Positions 47,388-56,487 of a stretch of 64,000 bases of DNA are shown here, piece after piece (within the stretch, counting starts at the first letter, position 1; the number at the start of each line of letters is the position of its first letter). The position numbers and the translations under genes are program-made. The notes beneath the pieces were generated by a model. That model saw only the letters and a list, made by a program, of their open reading frames with translations, ran no database searches and was not told the origin of the DNA. This stretch comes from Acidocella aquatica (GTDB lineage Bacteria; Pseudomonadota; Alphaproteobacteria; Acetobacterales; Acetobacteraceae), in NCBI RefSeq assembly GCF_030160635.1, contig NZ_BSOS01000099.1, forward strand, positions 1 to 64,000. The letters run 5' to 3'.

Positions 47388-47960
47388 TCACGTGAGCTGC
47401 GCCACCCGCGCCCGCAGCCGGGGCAGAATTTCAGCGCCGAACCAGGGGTTTTTCGCCTCCCAGAAGGCGGTGCGCCAGGAGGGATGCGGCAGCGCCAGGA
47501 AGCGGGGATGCGCCGCCTGATCGCGGACGTTTTCGGTCATGCTGGCGGGGCCGAGATAGCGTTTTTGCGCGTATGAACCCACCAGCAGGGTGAGCTGGAG
47601 CTGCGGCATCAGGGCCAGAAACTTCCCATGCCATGCCGGCGCGCACTCGGGCCGTGGCGGCGCATCGCCCCCGCTGGGCAGCGTGCCAGGGTAGCAGAAG
47701 CCCATCGGCATGATGGCGATGCGGGACTCGTCGTAGAAGATGTCGGGGCCGATGCCCATCCAGCCGCGCAGGCGCTCGCCGGAGGCGTCGTTCCATGGGA
47801 TACCGCTGGCGTGCACCTTGGTGCCGGGCGCCTGGCCGATGATGAGCAGTTTCGCCGTGACGGAGACCCGGAACACCGGGCGCGGGCCAAGGGGCAGGTG
47901 GGCGGCGCAGAGCGTGCAGGCGCGGGCCTGCGCCGCGAGGGTTGCAAGTGCCGTGGACAG
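47388..47960 (-). CDS. Uracil-DNA glycosylase superfamily protein
   Basis: The protein has motif 1 LLIIGQAPGTKVHASGIPWN, the segment IAIMPMGFCYPG and motif 2 LPHPSWRTAFW. This is the small UDG-superfamily branch whose members are about 190 residues. Canonical start GTG 47876 gives only 162 residues and omits the conserved N-terminal ARACTLCAAHLPLGPRPV. That segment is encoded in frame directly upstream, but no ATG/GTG/TTG precedes it before a stop at 47984-47982. CTG 47960 would give 190 residues and is used here tentatively. It acts, by family, in base excision or uracil/nucleotide removal; activity is unproven. It is 29 bp downstream of ssb. Confidence 0.8.
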   Translation of the reverse strand: MSTALATLAAQARACTLCAAHLPLGPRPVFRVSVTAKLLIIGQAPGTKVHASGIPWNDASGERLRGWMGIGPDIFYDESRIAIMPMGFCYPGTLPSGGDAPPRPECAPAWHGKFLALMPQLQLTLLVGSYAQKRYLGPASMTENVRDQAAHPRFLALPHPSWRTAFWEAKNPWFGAEILPRLRARVAQLT

Positions 47961-47989
47961 GGGCTCAGGCCCCTGCCCTGTTCAGCGGT

Positions 47990-48475
47990 TCAGAACGGGA
48001 TTTCATCATCCATGTCATTGCCCGGCCGCGTATCCCAGCCGCCGGTGGCGCGCGGGGCGGGGGCGGAACGCGCAGGAGCGGCGGCGCGGGGTTCGCGCGG
48101 TTCATAGTCGCCGCCGGCGTTGGGGTTCTTGTCCAGCAGCACCAGCTCGCCGCCGAAGCGGCCGATCATCACCTCGGTGGTGTATTTCTCCTGGCCATCC
48201 TGCCCGGTCCACTTGCGGGTCTGCAATTTGCCCTCGATGTAAACCTTCGAGCCTTTGCGCAGATATTTCTCCGCGACCTCGCCCAGCCGGTCGTTCATGA
48301 TGACCACGCGGTGCCACTCGGTCTGCTCCTTGCGCTCGCCGCTGGCCTTGTCGTTCCACGTATCGGAGGTGGCGACGGCGAGGTTGACGATCTTCAGCCC
48401 CGATTGCGCGTTGCGCACTTCCGGGTCTTTCCCGAGATTGCCCACCAGAATCACTTTATTGACACTACCGGCCAC
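47990..48475 (-). CDS. ssb: Single-stranded DNA-binding protein
   Basis: The 161-residue SSB protects single-stranded DNA in replication and repair. The OB-fold begins [40 protein letters not shown] is near 51-70, and a Gly/Pro/Arg-rich linker leads to the partner-binding tip DDEIPF. It is divergent from uvrA, the classical arrangement. The shared 130-bp gap holds an SOS box close to uvrA. Confidence 0.98.
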   Translation of the reverse strand: MAGSVNKVILVGNLGKDPEVRNAQSGLKIVNLAVATSDTWNDKASGERKEQTEWHRVVIMNDRLGEVAEKYLRKGSKVYIEGKLQTRKWTGQDGQEKYTTEVMIGRFGGELVLLDKNPNAGGDYEPREPRAAAPARSAPAPRATGGWDTRPGNDMDDEIPF

Positions 48476-48577
48476 ATGGCCCTCCTCTACTTTAGATTGT
48501 CATCTAGAGTAACGCATTATTTGCATTCCGGCCAGACGAAGAGTTTGCATTCTAGCGGGCGACACCATATCTTACAA

Positions 48578-48592
48578 GAACAATACACGAAC
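48578..48592. promoter_or_regulatory. LexA (SOS) box upstream of uvrA
   Basis: GAAC-AATACAC-GAAC is an exact GAAC-N7-GAAC (GTTC-N7-GTTC on the other strand), the alphaproteobacterial LexA operator. It lies 13 bases before the uvrA ATG, so it probably covers the transcript start. It may also affect ssb. Confidence 0.88.
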
Positions 48593-48605
48593 ATTTGGTG
48601 CGAGA

Positions 48606-51482
48606 ATGGCTGAACAAAAAAACGCGGGCTTTATCACGGTCCGCGGTGCGCGCGAACATAACCTGAAGAACATCGACATTGCGATTCCGCGTGAGCAGCT
48701 CACCGTCATTACCGGGCTTTCCGGTTCGGGCAAATCCTCGCTGGCGTTCGATACGATTTATGCCGAAGGGCAGCGCCGGTATGTCGAGAGTCTGTCATCC
48801 TACGCGCGGCAGTTTTTAGAGCTGATGGGCAAGCCGGATGTGGACTCAATCGAGGGCTTATCGCCCGCGATTTCCATCGAGCAGAAAACCACCTCGAAGA
48901 ATCCACGCTCCACGGTCGGCACGGTGACGGAAATTCACGATTATATGCGGCTTTTATGGGCGCGCGCGGGGGTGCCGTATTCACCCGCCACCGGCCTGCC
49001 GATTGAGGCGCAGAGCGTGGCGCAAATGGTGGACCGCGTGATGGCGATGAAGGAAGGTGCCAAGCTGCTGCTGCTGGCGCCGGTGATCCGCGACCGCAAG
49101 GGCGAGTATAAAAAAGAACTGGCCGAGCTGCAGCGCAAGGGTTTCACGCGCGCGAAGGTTGATGGAAAACTCTATGAGATCGACCAGGTTTCCGCGCTCA
49201 ACAAAAAGCTGAAACATGAGATCGAGGCGGTGGTTGACCGCATTGTGGTGAAGCCCGGGCTGGAGAAGCGGCTGGCGGATTCGTTTGAGACCGCCTTGGG
49301 ACTTTCCGACGGCATCGTGTATGCCGAGGGGGCTGATGACGGCGTGCGCACAGTGTTCTCCTCGCGCTTCGCCTGCCCGGTGAGCGGCTTCACCATCGAG
49401 GAGATCGAGCCGCGGCTGTTCAGCTTCAACTCGCCGCACGGCGCCTGCCCGGTGTGTGACGGCTTGGGGCATGAGGTGTTTTTTGACCCGCATCTGGTGG
49501 TGCCTGACGAGCAGCGCTCGCTGGAGGATGGCGCGGTGATGCCCTGGGTGAATTCGCTCTCGCCCTATTACACGCAAACCCTGGCCAGCCTGGCCAAGCA
49601 TTTCAAAATAAAGATGACCACCCCTTGGGAGAAACTGCCCGAGGCGGTGCGCGATGCGATTTTATACGGCACCGGCAAAACCGAGGTGGCGTTTTCCTAC
49701 AAGGACAGCACGCGCGCCTACACGGTGACGAAAGCGTTTGAAGGCGTCATCAAGAATCTTGAACGCCGCCTGCGCGAAACTGATTCCGCGTGGACGCGCG
49801 AGGAACTCTCCCGCTACCATGCCGAGCGCCCCTGCGGCACTTGCCACGGCGCGCGGCTGAAGCCAGAGGCGCTGGCCGTGCGGGTCGCGGGGAAAAACCT
49901 GGCCGAGGTGGCGGAGCTTTCCATCTCCGGCGCGCGGGAATGGTTTGAGGGCGTGGCCGCCACGCTGACGCCGCAGCGGCTTGAAATTGCCCGGCGGATA
50001 TTGCGCGAGATCAACGAGCGTTTGCAATTTCTGCTGGATGTGGGGTTGAATTATCTAACCCTGGCGCGCGGCTCGGCGACACTTTCGGGCGGCGAGAGCC
50101 AGCGGATCCGCCTGGCCAGCCAGATCGGCTCGGGGCTGACCGGCGTGTTGTATGTGCTGGACGAACCAAGCATCGGCCTGCACCAGCGCGATAACGAGAG
50201 ATTGTTGGGTACGCTGCAGCGTTTGAAACGCCTGGGAAACACCGTGCTGGTGGTGGAGCATGACGAGGATGCGATCCGCGCGGCGGATCATCTGATCGAC
50301 ATGGGGCCGCTGGCGGGCATGGGCGGCGGGTATGTGGTAGCGCAGGGCACGCCGGCGGAGGTTGCGGCGAACCCGAAATCCATAACCGGGGATTATCTCT
50401 CAGGCCGGCGCGCGATTCCCGTGCCTCACCCGAGGCGGGAGGTGAAGAGCAGCCGCATTTTGAAGGTTATAGGTGCTACCGGCAACAACCTGAAAAACGT
50501 GTCGGCAGAATTCCCCCTCGGCGTGTTCACCTGCATCACCGGCGTCTCGGGCGGGGGCAAATCGACCCTGGTGGTGGATACGCTCTACAAAGCCGTCTCG
50601 CGCCGCTTGATGGGCTCCGGCGAGGTGCCCAGCCCGTTTGAGCGGCTGGAGGGGCTGGAACAGCTCGACAAGATCATCGACATCGACCAATCGCCGATCG
50701 GGCGCACGCCGCGCTCCAACCCCGCCACTTATACCGATTTATTCGCGCCGATCCGCGACTGGTTTGCCGAAATGCCAGAGGCGCGCACACGCGGATACAA
50801 GCCAGGGCGGTTTTCGTTCAATGTGAAAGGCGGGCGCTGCGAGGCCTGCCAGGGCGACGGGGTGTTGAAGATCGAGATGCACTTCCTGCCCGATGTGTTC
50901 GTCACCTGCGATACCTGCAAGGGCAAGCGCTATAACCGCGAGACGCTGGAGGTGAAGTTCCGCGAAAAATCCATCGCCGATGTGCTGGATATGACGGTGG
51001 ACGAAGCGCAGGGGTTTTTCAAGGCCGTGCCAAAAATCCATGACCGGCTCTCGCTGCTTAGCAAAGTCGGGCTTGGCTACATCAAGCTTGGCCAACAGGC
51101 GACCACACTCTCAGGCGGCGAGGCGCAGCGCATAAAGCTGGCGAAGGAGCTGGCCAAGCGCCCCACCGGGCGCACGCTCTATATTCTCGACGAACCCACC
51201 ACCGGGCTGCATTTCGAGGATATCCGCAAGTTGCTGGAAGTTTTGCATGCGCTGGTGGATACGGGCAACACCATCATCGTCATCGAACATAATCTGGAAG
51301 TGATCAAAACCGCCGATCATGTCATCGACCTGGGGCCGGAAGGCGGCGATGGCGGCGGGCGCATCGTCGCTACTGGAACACCGGAGGATATCGCCGCCAA
51401 CAAGGCGAGCCACACCGGGCGCTTTCTGGCGCCGCTGCTAACGGAAAAACCTGCCAGGCCGCGCCGGAAAGCAACGGCATAG
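48606..51482 (+). CDS. uvrA: Excinuclease ABC subunit A
   Basis: The 958-residue damage-recognition ATPase of nucleotide excision repair. It has two ABC-type ATPase modules: [20 protein letters not shown] near 37-56 and [20 protein letters not shown] near 645-664. Both signatures are present ([32 protein letters not shown]), as are the zinc modules CPVCDG/CGTCHG and [14 protein letters not shown]. It ends with a basic tail. An SOS box sits just upstream. It is divergent from ssb. Confidence 0.99.
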   Translation: MAEQKNAGFITVRGAREHNLKNIDIAIPREQLTVITGLSGSGKSSLAFDTIYAEGQRRYVESLSSYARQFLELMGKPDVDSIEGLSPAISIEQKTTSKNPRSTVGTVTEIHDYMRLLWARAGVPYSPATGLPIEAQSVAQMVDRVMAMKEGAKLLLLAPVIRDRKGEYKKELAELQRKGFTRAKVDGKLYEIDQVSALNKKLKHEIEAVVDRIVVKPGLEKRLADSFETALGLSDGIVYAEGADDGVRTVFSSRFACPVSGFTIEEIEPRLFSFNSPHGACPVCDGLGHEVFFDPHLVVPDEQRSLEDGAVMPWVNSLSPYYTQTLASLAKHFKIKMTTPWEKLPEAVRDAILYGTGKTEVAFSYKDSTRAYTVTKAFEGVIKNLERRLRETDSAWTREELSRYHAERPCGTCHGARLKPEALAVRVAGKNLAEVAELSISGAREWFEGVAATLTPQRLEIARRILREINERLQFLLDVGLNYLTLARGSATLSGGESQRIRLASQIGSGLTGVLYVLDEPSIGLHQRDNERLLGTLQRLKRLGNTVLVVEHDEDAIRAADHLIDMGPLAGMGGGYVVAQGTPAEVAANPKSITGDYLSGRRAIPVPHPRREVKSSRILKVIGATGNNLKNVSAEFPLGVFTCITGVSGGGKSTLVVDTLYKAVSRRLMGSGEVPSPFERLEGLEQLDKIIDIDQSPIGRTPRSNPATYTDLFAPIRDWFAEMPEARTRGYKPGRFSFNVKGGRCEACQGDGVLKIEMHFLPDVFVTCDTCKGKRYNRETLEVKFREKSIADVLDMTVDEAQGFFKAVPKIHDRLSLLSKVGLGYIKLGQQATTLSGGEAQRIKLAKELAKRPTGRTLYILDEPTTGLHFEDIRKLLEVLHALVDTGNTIIVIEHNLEVIKTADHVIDLGPEGGDGGGRIVATGTPEDIAANKASHTGRFLAPLLTEKPARPRRKATA

Positions 51483-51496
51483 ACCATGCGCGCGCA

Positions 51497-52507
51497 TCAG
51501 ATGGATTCTATGGATTTGATGATTTCGTATTGCACCTCTTCGTCCTGGAGTTCGAGGTTGCACTGAATGGTATCAACGAAATCACCAAAACGCTGTTTGA
51601 TTTTCGGCGCGATGTCTTTCGGTTCGCCCATGACGGTGAAGGTATCGAGCATCTCATCGGTAATCGGCGCGCCGAGTTCGCTCCAGCGGCCTTCCTTCGT
51701 CATTTTTTTCACCTCCTGATGGAGCGCGCCCCAGCCGTGCAATTCCAATTGCACCTGATAGGCGGGCGTGGAAGCGTAGAAGCCGATGCGGTGGCGATGC
51801 CAGGCAATGTTCTTTTTATATTCCTCCTCATTCGAGCCGGTGGCGATGAAAATGGGGTACACGAATTCAAAGCTGGAACGCGGCTTGTTCTGTTCTCTTA
51901 AAATCTGTTCGATCGGCGCGAGGTTGATTTCCCGCAGCGATTTTTCGGAGACAAAAGAATGCGTGATGACACCGCTCGCCACCTCGGCGGCGAGCCTGTT
52001 CATGCCGGGGCCAACCGCGCCGAGGTGAATTTTTGGCCGGCCGAAGCCTTCGATATAAGGGATGAACTCAGGCGAGATGAGCGTATGTTTGTAGGTTTCC
52101 CCTTCAAAGTTCAAAGGCCCGCCGCTCTCGAATGCATCCCAGATGGCATGCAGCGCGGCGATATATTCACGCATCTGCGACACTGGCTTATCCGTCCACG
52201 GCATGCCGAAACGGCGCACGATATGCGGCCTGATCTGCGAGGCCATGCCAAGCGTGAAATTGCCCTGGCAATATTGGTTGAGGGAGTAGGACTCCATCGC
52301 CATGACCATCGGCGTTTTGGAGAAGGCCACCGCGATGGAGGTGGAAAGTGCGATGCCGCGGTTCTGCGTCGCGCACATCAGCGGCGCGAAGAAGGGGTTC
52401 GATTTGTTCTCGAAACCGAAAAATCCTTTGTAACCAAGTGCTACTTTCCGGTTGAAGTCGGGGATCACGTCTTTCAGATTGTTTCGTAGCCGTTGTGTAA
52501 CCTTCAC
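51497..52507 (-). CDS. LLM-class flavin-dependent oxidoreductase (TIGR03617-like)
   Basis: The 336-residue luciferase-like TIM barrel (PF00296) has IALSTSIAVAFSKTPMVMAM near 52-71, YCQGNFTLGMASQIRPHIVR near 82-101 and FGRPKIHLGAVGPGMNRLAA near 155-174. These match the bacterial subfamily often annotated TIGR03617, related to F420- or FMN-dependent enzymes. The cofactor and substrate are unknown. It is last in a three-gene set with the phosphotransferase and DUF7064/7065-like genes (118 bp gap), suggesting breakdown or modification of a lipophilic compound. Confidence 0.85.
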   Translation of the reverse strand: MKVTQRLRNNLKDVIPDFNRKVALGYKGFFGFENKSNPFFAPLMCATQNRGIALSTSIAVAFSKTPMVMAMESYSLNQYCQGNFTLGMASQIRPHIVRRFGMPWTDKPVSQMREYIAALHAIWDAFESGGPLNFEGETYKHTLISPEFIPYIEGFGRPKIHLGAVGPGMNRLAAEVASGVITHSFVSEKSLREINLAPIEQILREQNKPRSSFEFVYPIFIATGSNEEEYKKNIAWHRHRIGFYASTPAYQVQLELHGWGALHQEVKKMTKEGRWSELGAPITDEMLDTFTVMGEPKDIAPKIKQRFGDFVDTIQCNLELQDEEVQYEIIKSIESI

Positions 52508-52625
52508 CGCCGTCCTCCTGGCAATTCATGCTTTGGCTGCGAGCCTAGCTTCAATTCCCGCGGCTGAGAAGCCGGTATTTTATTTTCCCCTGAAAAAACC
52601 AACAAACTCTGTCAGTACATCTGTC

Positions 52626-53858
52626 TTATCCGGGTAACTCCATGAGCTTGCCGCACACCCGCATCATGCCGCTGCGCAGGTGTCCGAGCGAGGCGGCGAA
52701 ACGGATATCCTTGAAATTGCCGCCGTTCAGGCCCGCCACGGCCTGAAAGCCCATGACGGCGAGCCGCAACTGGCCCCAGAAGATGTAGAAATCCAACGTT
52801 GCCTGCGCGGGCACGGTGCCGCCGGCCTGACGATACTGGTCGAGAAAATAGTCGAAGCTCGCGGTGTTTTCAGCCGAATAATAGAAATAGCCGAGATCGG
52901 CGGCCGGGGTGCCGATATGCGCGAACTCCCAGTCCACCACGGCCAGCAGGCGATCGCCCTCGATCATCATGTTATTAAAATTATAGTCGTTATGGATAAT
53001 CGCCTCAGGCCCGTGCGCGGCGGCCAGATTGCGCCGCACCCAGGCAAAGCCCGCCTCCAGCGCCGGGCTGACGGCACCGAGCGCCTGCCAGTCACGGTAA
53101 TAAGCATCCACCTCGCGCATGATATGCGGACCAGCGGGTTGCAGGCCGCGCAACCCCTCCAGCCTCACCCGATGGATGCCCGCCAGGGCGTGCGCAATAT
53201 CAGCCACCAGCGCCGGGTTGCGCGGCGGGGAGACGTAATTGCCGCCCACCGCGCCGCCGTTCACTTTTGCCGAGACCAGAAATTTTTGCCCGAGCACGCG
53301 CCCGCTGCCTTCCAGCGCAAAGGGCTGCGCAATGCGCGCGCCATGCGCCGCAAGCTGGCGGAGCCAGGGGAATTCATCGCTCACCGTGGTGCCAAGATAG
53401 TTGAAAGGCTGGTCGATGCGCAGCGCGATTTCCGCCGGGAGCGTGCGGTTGCCTTGCAGGCTGACCAGCACGGTCTTTTTGGAAAACCCGCGCGAGACGA
53501 CGCGCGCGGCAACCACTCTGACCCCTGCTTCGCCCGGCAGGGTGGCGAGGTAGGTTTGCAGCGCGGCAGTGTCAATTCTCTCAGCCGGGGCGCCGCTCTC
53601 CAGGGCCACGGACTGCGCCGCCACGGCGCTCTGGTAGCCCTGCCAATAGCTTAAATCAGCGCCCGCCGCGCCTGATGTGTTGAGCGCCGCATCGCGCGCT
53701 TGCGCCAGCGCGGGGAGCACGCCCTGTTGCACCAGCATATCGTCCAGCAGGCTCACAACAGGGCCGAGGGCCGCCGCCTGTTCATGCGCGCCAAGTTTTT
53801 CGCGCACATCGCGGCAGGTGTCGCGCAGGAGGCGCAGATTGTTTTCCAGCGCGCTCAT
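52626..53858 (-). CDS. APH-type phosphotransferase (ACAD10-like)
   Basis: The 410-residue protein has a C-terminal aminoglycoside-phosphotransferase fold (PF01636). The catalytic loop is IIHNDYNFNNMMIEGDRLLA (Asp in HND, then Asn) and the metal site is VVDWEFAHIGTPAADLGYF. The nucleotide part shows FLVSAKVNGGAVGGNYVSPP. About 130 extra N-terminal residues precede the kinase fold (MSALENNLRLLRDTCRDV). This branch is often linked to hydroxyacyl-CoA or alcohol phosphorylation rather than antibiotic resistance. It overlaps the upstream gene by 4 bases. Confidence 0.85.
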   Translation of the reverse strand: MSALENNLRLLRDTCRDVREKLGAHEQAAALGPVVSLLDDMLVQQGVLPALAQARDAALNTSGAAGADLSYWQGYQSAVAAQSVALESGAPAERIDTAALQTYLATLPGEAGVRVVAARVVSRGFSKKTVLVSLQGNRTLPAEIALRIDQPFNYLGTTVSDEFPWLRQLAAHGARIAQPFALEGSGRVLGQKFLVSAKVNGGAVGGNYVSPPRNPALVADIAHALAGIHRVRLEGLRGLQPAGPHIMREVDAYYRDWQALGAVSPALEAGFAWVRRNLAAAHGPEAIIHNDYNFNNMMIEGDRLLAVVDWEFAHIGTPAADLGYFYYSAENTASFDYFLDQYRQAGGTVPAQATLDFYIFWGQLRLAVMGFQAVAGLNGGNFKDIRFAASLGHLRSGMMRVCGKLMELPG

Positions 53859-54814
53859 GCCGGCAGCGCCGCGCTGGCGCCGATCTCCACCAGAGCGATG
53901 CCGAGGTCAGGCGAATCCTCCAGGGTGACAGGGCAGAAATTCTCGACAATGCGATAGGCCGGGCGGCCGGGTGCGGCCTCCGAGACCAGCGGCACCGCGC
54001 CGTGGCGGCCGGCCACGCTGGAGCGCAACACGAATCGCTGGCCGTAAACATCCGTCACATCATGCACCACGGCGGCGGGCATACCATCCGGCCCCGCGCC
54101 TTCAAAGCGCACCTCGATGCGGCGCAGCGCCCGCGGGCCGTCAGCGTCGGTTACGTAGCCCTCTTTCGCGGTTATGCCGGGGCGCGCCTGCGAGGACAGC
54201 ACCTTGATGCCGAACGCGCGCTCGGGAAAGACGAAACCGCACCATACATGCTTGGCCACACCGGCATCGCTGCGCATCACCCAGCTGTGGTCCCGGTAGC
54301 CGGAGCCGTTAATGTTGATGGTCTCGCCAGCGAGTTTAACAAACCCGGAGGCGCGCAGCGCCTGCTGCTGGTGGTTATAGGGCAGATTGTAGCCCAATGT
54401 GCTCACTTCGCGGAAGGAGACCAGCTCCGGCGCCGCCGTTGCGCATGCGGAAAAATCGAAGGTGGGGAAATGCGCGTGGAAATCAAGCTCGGCCTCAAGC
54501 GCATCGGTGCGCAGCCGCACCTGAAAATGCTGGTGCGGCTTGAGGAAACGCAGGGTTAGTTTGCCATCGGAGAGTTGGCGCGCCATCTCAAAATCAGCGG
54601 GCAGCGGGGTCTCGCCGTGGTACTCATAGGCTTTGCCGCGAATGGTGAGGTTGCAGGTGAAACGCGAACGGTTGAAGCCGGGTTCGTTGTTGAAATGCAA
54701 AATGCCGAAAACGCCGCTGCCTGGGTCCATGAGAATGAAAAAGTAATTCTCCTTCCAGCGCAGATACGCGATGGGCGGGATCGGGTGCGGGTAGTCATCA
54801 TGCGTGGTGGTCAT
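53855..54814 (-). CDS. DUF7064/DUF7065-like (CrtC-related) protein
   Basis: The 319-residue beta-rich protein has NYFFILMDPGSGVFGILHFN near 26, GYRDHSWVMRSDAGVAKHVW near 172 and several repeated strands. The GYRDHSW core resembles the DUF7064/DUF7065 and AttH/CrtC hydratase-like lipocalin-type fold. The assignment is by motif only. ATG 54814 is chosen because AGGAAAC precedes it, rejecting the longer frame to 54895. It is first in the operon with the phosphotransferase (4-base ATGA overlap) and the LLM oxidoreductase. Confidence 0.72.
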   Translation of the reverse strand: MTTTHDDYPHPIPPIAYLRWKENYFFILMDPGSGVFGILHFNNEPGFNRSRFTCNLTIRGKAYEYHGETPLPADFEMARQLSDGKLTLRFLKPHQHFQVRLRTDALEAELDFHAHFPTFDFSACATAAPELVSFREVSTLGYNLPYNHQQQALRASGFVKLAGETININGSGYRDHSWVMRSDAGVAKHVWCGFVFPERAFGIKVLSSQARPGITAKEGYVTDADGPRALRRIEVRFEGAGPDGMPAAVVHDVTDVYGQRFVLRSSVAGRHGAVPLVSEAAPGRPAYRIVENFCPVTLEDSPDLGIALVEIGASAALPA

Positions 54815-54982
54815 GTTTCCTGGCGCTCCGGCGGCATTTTTTAGTTTGCTGCGACACTCGGGCGGAAGGTTTCCATGGATCAGGCAGCCGGACAAGGCAG
54901 GGGGCCTGACCTTAAATCAAGCCCGTTGCAAGAAACTTCCCATTTGCGCTGGGATGGAGGCGGGAAGCCGGAAAAAACCGGC

Positions 54983-55474
54983 CTACTTGGTGGCGGCCGC
55001 AACCTCCACGGCGGAAATTTCCGCCGCCGGTGCGCCATACACCGTGCCCGCGCGCTTCAGGAATGCCGCGACCATGCGATGCACCGCCTCGGTGAACACC
55101 GCGCCGATGGCTTTTTGCAGGATGATGTTGCGGAATTCGAAATCCACGTAAAAATCCACCAGGCAGCCTTGCGCGTGCGGCGCGAAGTGCCAGCGGTTAT
55201 TCAGATATTTGAACGGGCCGTTCTGGTATTGCACCTTGATCTCGCAAACACCTTCGGCGTCCTGCGGGAGAATCGTCACGCGGGAGGTGAAGCTCTCGCG
55301 GAACGGGCCGAAGCCGATGCTCAAATCAGCGATCAGCACATTATCAACATGGCTGCGAATACGCGCACCGGCGCACCACGGCAAAAACTGCGGGTATTTA
55401 CCAACATCGGCCACCAGCGCCGAGAGCTGCGCCGGCGTGTAGGGGACGATTTTTTTCTCGGTATAGGTAGGCAT
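54983..55474 (-). CDS. Coenzyme Q-binding START-domain protein (COQ10/RatA family)
   Basis: The 163-residue protein of the Polyketide_cyc/COQ10 family (PF03364) begins PTYTEKKIVPYTPAQLSALV with DVGKYPQFLPWCAGARIRSH, the diagnostic YPxFLPWC motif. COQ10 binds ubiquinone and helps its delivery to respiration; the E. coli homologue is RatA. ATG 55474 overlaps the lipA stop by one base; an in-frame GTG at 55477 adds one residue. Co-expression with lipA and pyruvate dehydrogenase is standard in alphaproteobacteria. Confidence 0.92.
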   Translation of the reverse strand: MPTYTEKKIVPYTPAQLSALVADVGKYPQFLPWCAGARIRSHVDNVLIADLSIGFGPFRESFTSRVTILPQDAEGVCEIKVQYQNGPFKYLNNRWHFAPHAQGCLVDFYVDFEFRNIILQKAIGAVFTEAVHRMVAAFLKRAGTVYGAPAAEISAVEVAAATK

Positions 55475-56424
55475 CACGCAACCAGCTTACGGGCGCGCGC
55501 CTCACGCAGGGCGGCGAAGTCTGAGTCCGCGTGGTAGGAGCTGCGGGTGAGCGGCGTCGCCGAGACCTGCAGGAAGCCCTTGACGCGCGCCATCAGCGCG
55601 TATTCCTCGAACTCCTCCGGCGTCACGAAGCGGTCCACCGCCGCGTGCTTCACCGTGGGTTGCAAATATTGGCCGATGGTGAGGAAATCGACATCGGCGA
55701 TGCGCAGATCGTCCATCACCTGGCCGATTTCCGGCTTGGCCTCGCCCAGCCCGACCATGAGGCCGGATTTGGTGAAGATATTGGGGTCAAGCTGCTTCAC
55801 CCGGTCAAGCAGGCGCAAGGATTGATAGTAACGCGCGCCGGGGCGGATGGAGGGGTAGAGCCGGGGCACGGTTTCCAGATTGTGGTTGAACACGTCCGGC
55901 CGGGCCGCGACGACAATTTCCAGCGCGCCGGGCTTGCGTAAAAAATCAGGCGTGAGAATTTCGATGGTGGTGCCGGGCGCCGCCGCGCGCACCGCGGCAA
56001 TCACCGCGGCAAAATGCGCGGCCCCGCCGTCGGCCACGTCATCACGGTCCACCGAGGTGATAACCACATGGCGCAGGCCCAGCGTGGCGACGGCCTCGGC
56101 CACGCGGCGGGGTTCATCGGCATCCAGCGCGGCGGGAACGCCAGTGCTCACATTGCAGAAGGCACAGGCGCGGGTGCAGATCTCGCCCATAATCATCATG
56201 GTGGCGTGGCGCTGCGACCAGCATTCGCCGATGTTGGGGCAGGCGGCTTCCTCGCACACGGTGGAGAGCTTCTTCTCGCGCATCAGCTCCCGCGTCTCAT
56301 GATACACGGCGCTGGTAGGCGCCTTCACCCGAATCCAGGCCGGTTTGCGGCTGATCGGATTATCCGGGCGGCCCTGTTTCTCCGGGTGGCGGACGCGGTG
56401 GTCGATCTCGATACGGGTGCTCAT
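55474..56424 (-). CDS. lipA: Lipoyl synthase
   Basis: The 316-residue radical-SAM enzyme inserts two sulfurs into octanoyl groups on E2 subunits. The auxiliary cluster motif C-x4-C-x5-C is in [16 protein letters not shown], and the radical-SAM C-x3-C-x2-C is in [13 protein letters not shown]. The C-terminal [15 protein letters not shown] holds the RSSYHA motif whose Ser ligates the auxiliary cluster. ATG 56424 gives the normal family start, and the frame to 56460 is not needed. It acts on the PDH complex genes just upstream. Confidence 0.97.
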   Translation of the reverse strand: MSTRIEIDHRVRHPEKQGRPDNPISRKPAWIRVKAPTSAVYHETRELMREKKLSTVCEEAACPNIGECWSQRHATMMIMGEICTRACAFCNVSTGVPAALDADEPRRVAEAVATLGLRHVVITSVDRDDVADGGAAHFAAVIAAVRAAAPGTTIEILTPDFLRKPGALEIVVAARPDVFNHNLETVPRLYPSIRPGARYYQSLRLLDRVKQLDPNIFTKSGLMVGLGEAKPEIGQVMDDLRIADVDFLTIGQYLQPTVKHAAVDRFVTPEEFEEYALMARVKGFLQVSATPLTRSSYHADSDFAALREARARKLVA

Positions 56425-56487
56425 GGCGTGCTTTCTATCAGTGCCCGGTAAAACCCCCAAGCGCCGGGCGCCTGGGGGGCGTGGGCA

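Noticed and set aside
47380-47400. CTCACGTGAG palindrome as another parS site
   Set aside because: Only the central 10 bases fit; flanks do not match the 16-bp consensus, and it falls at a gene end.
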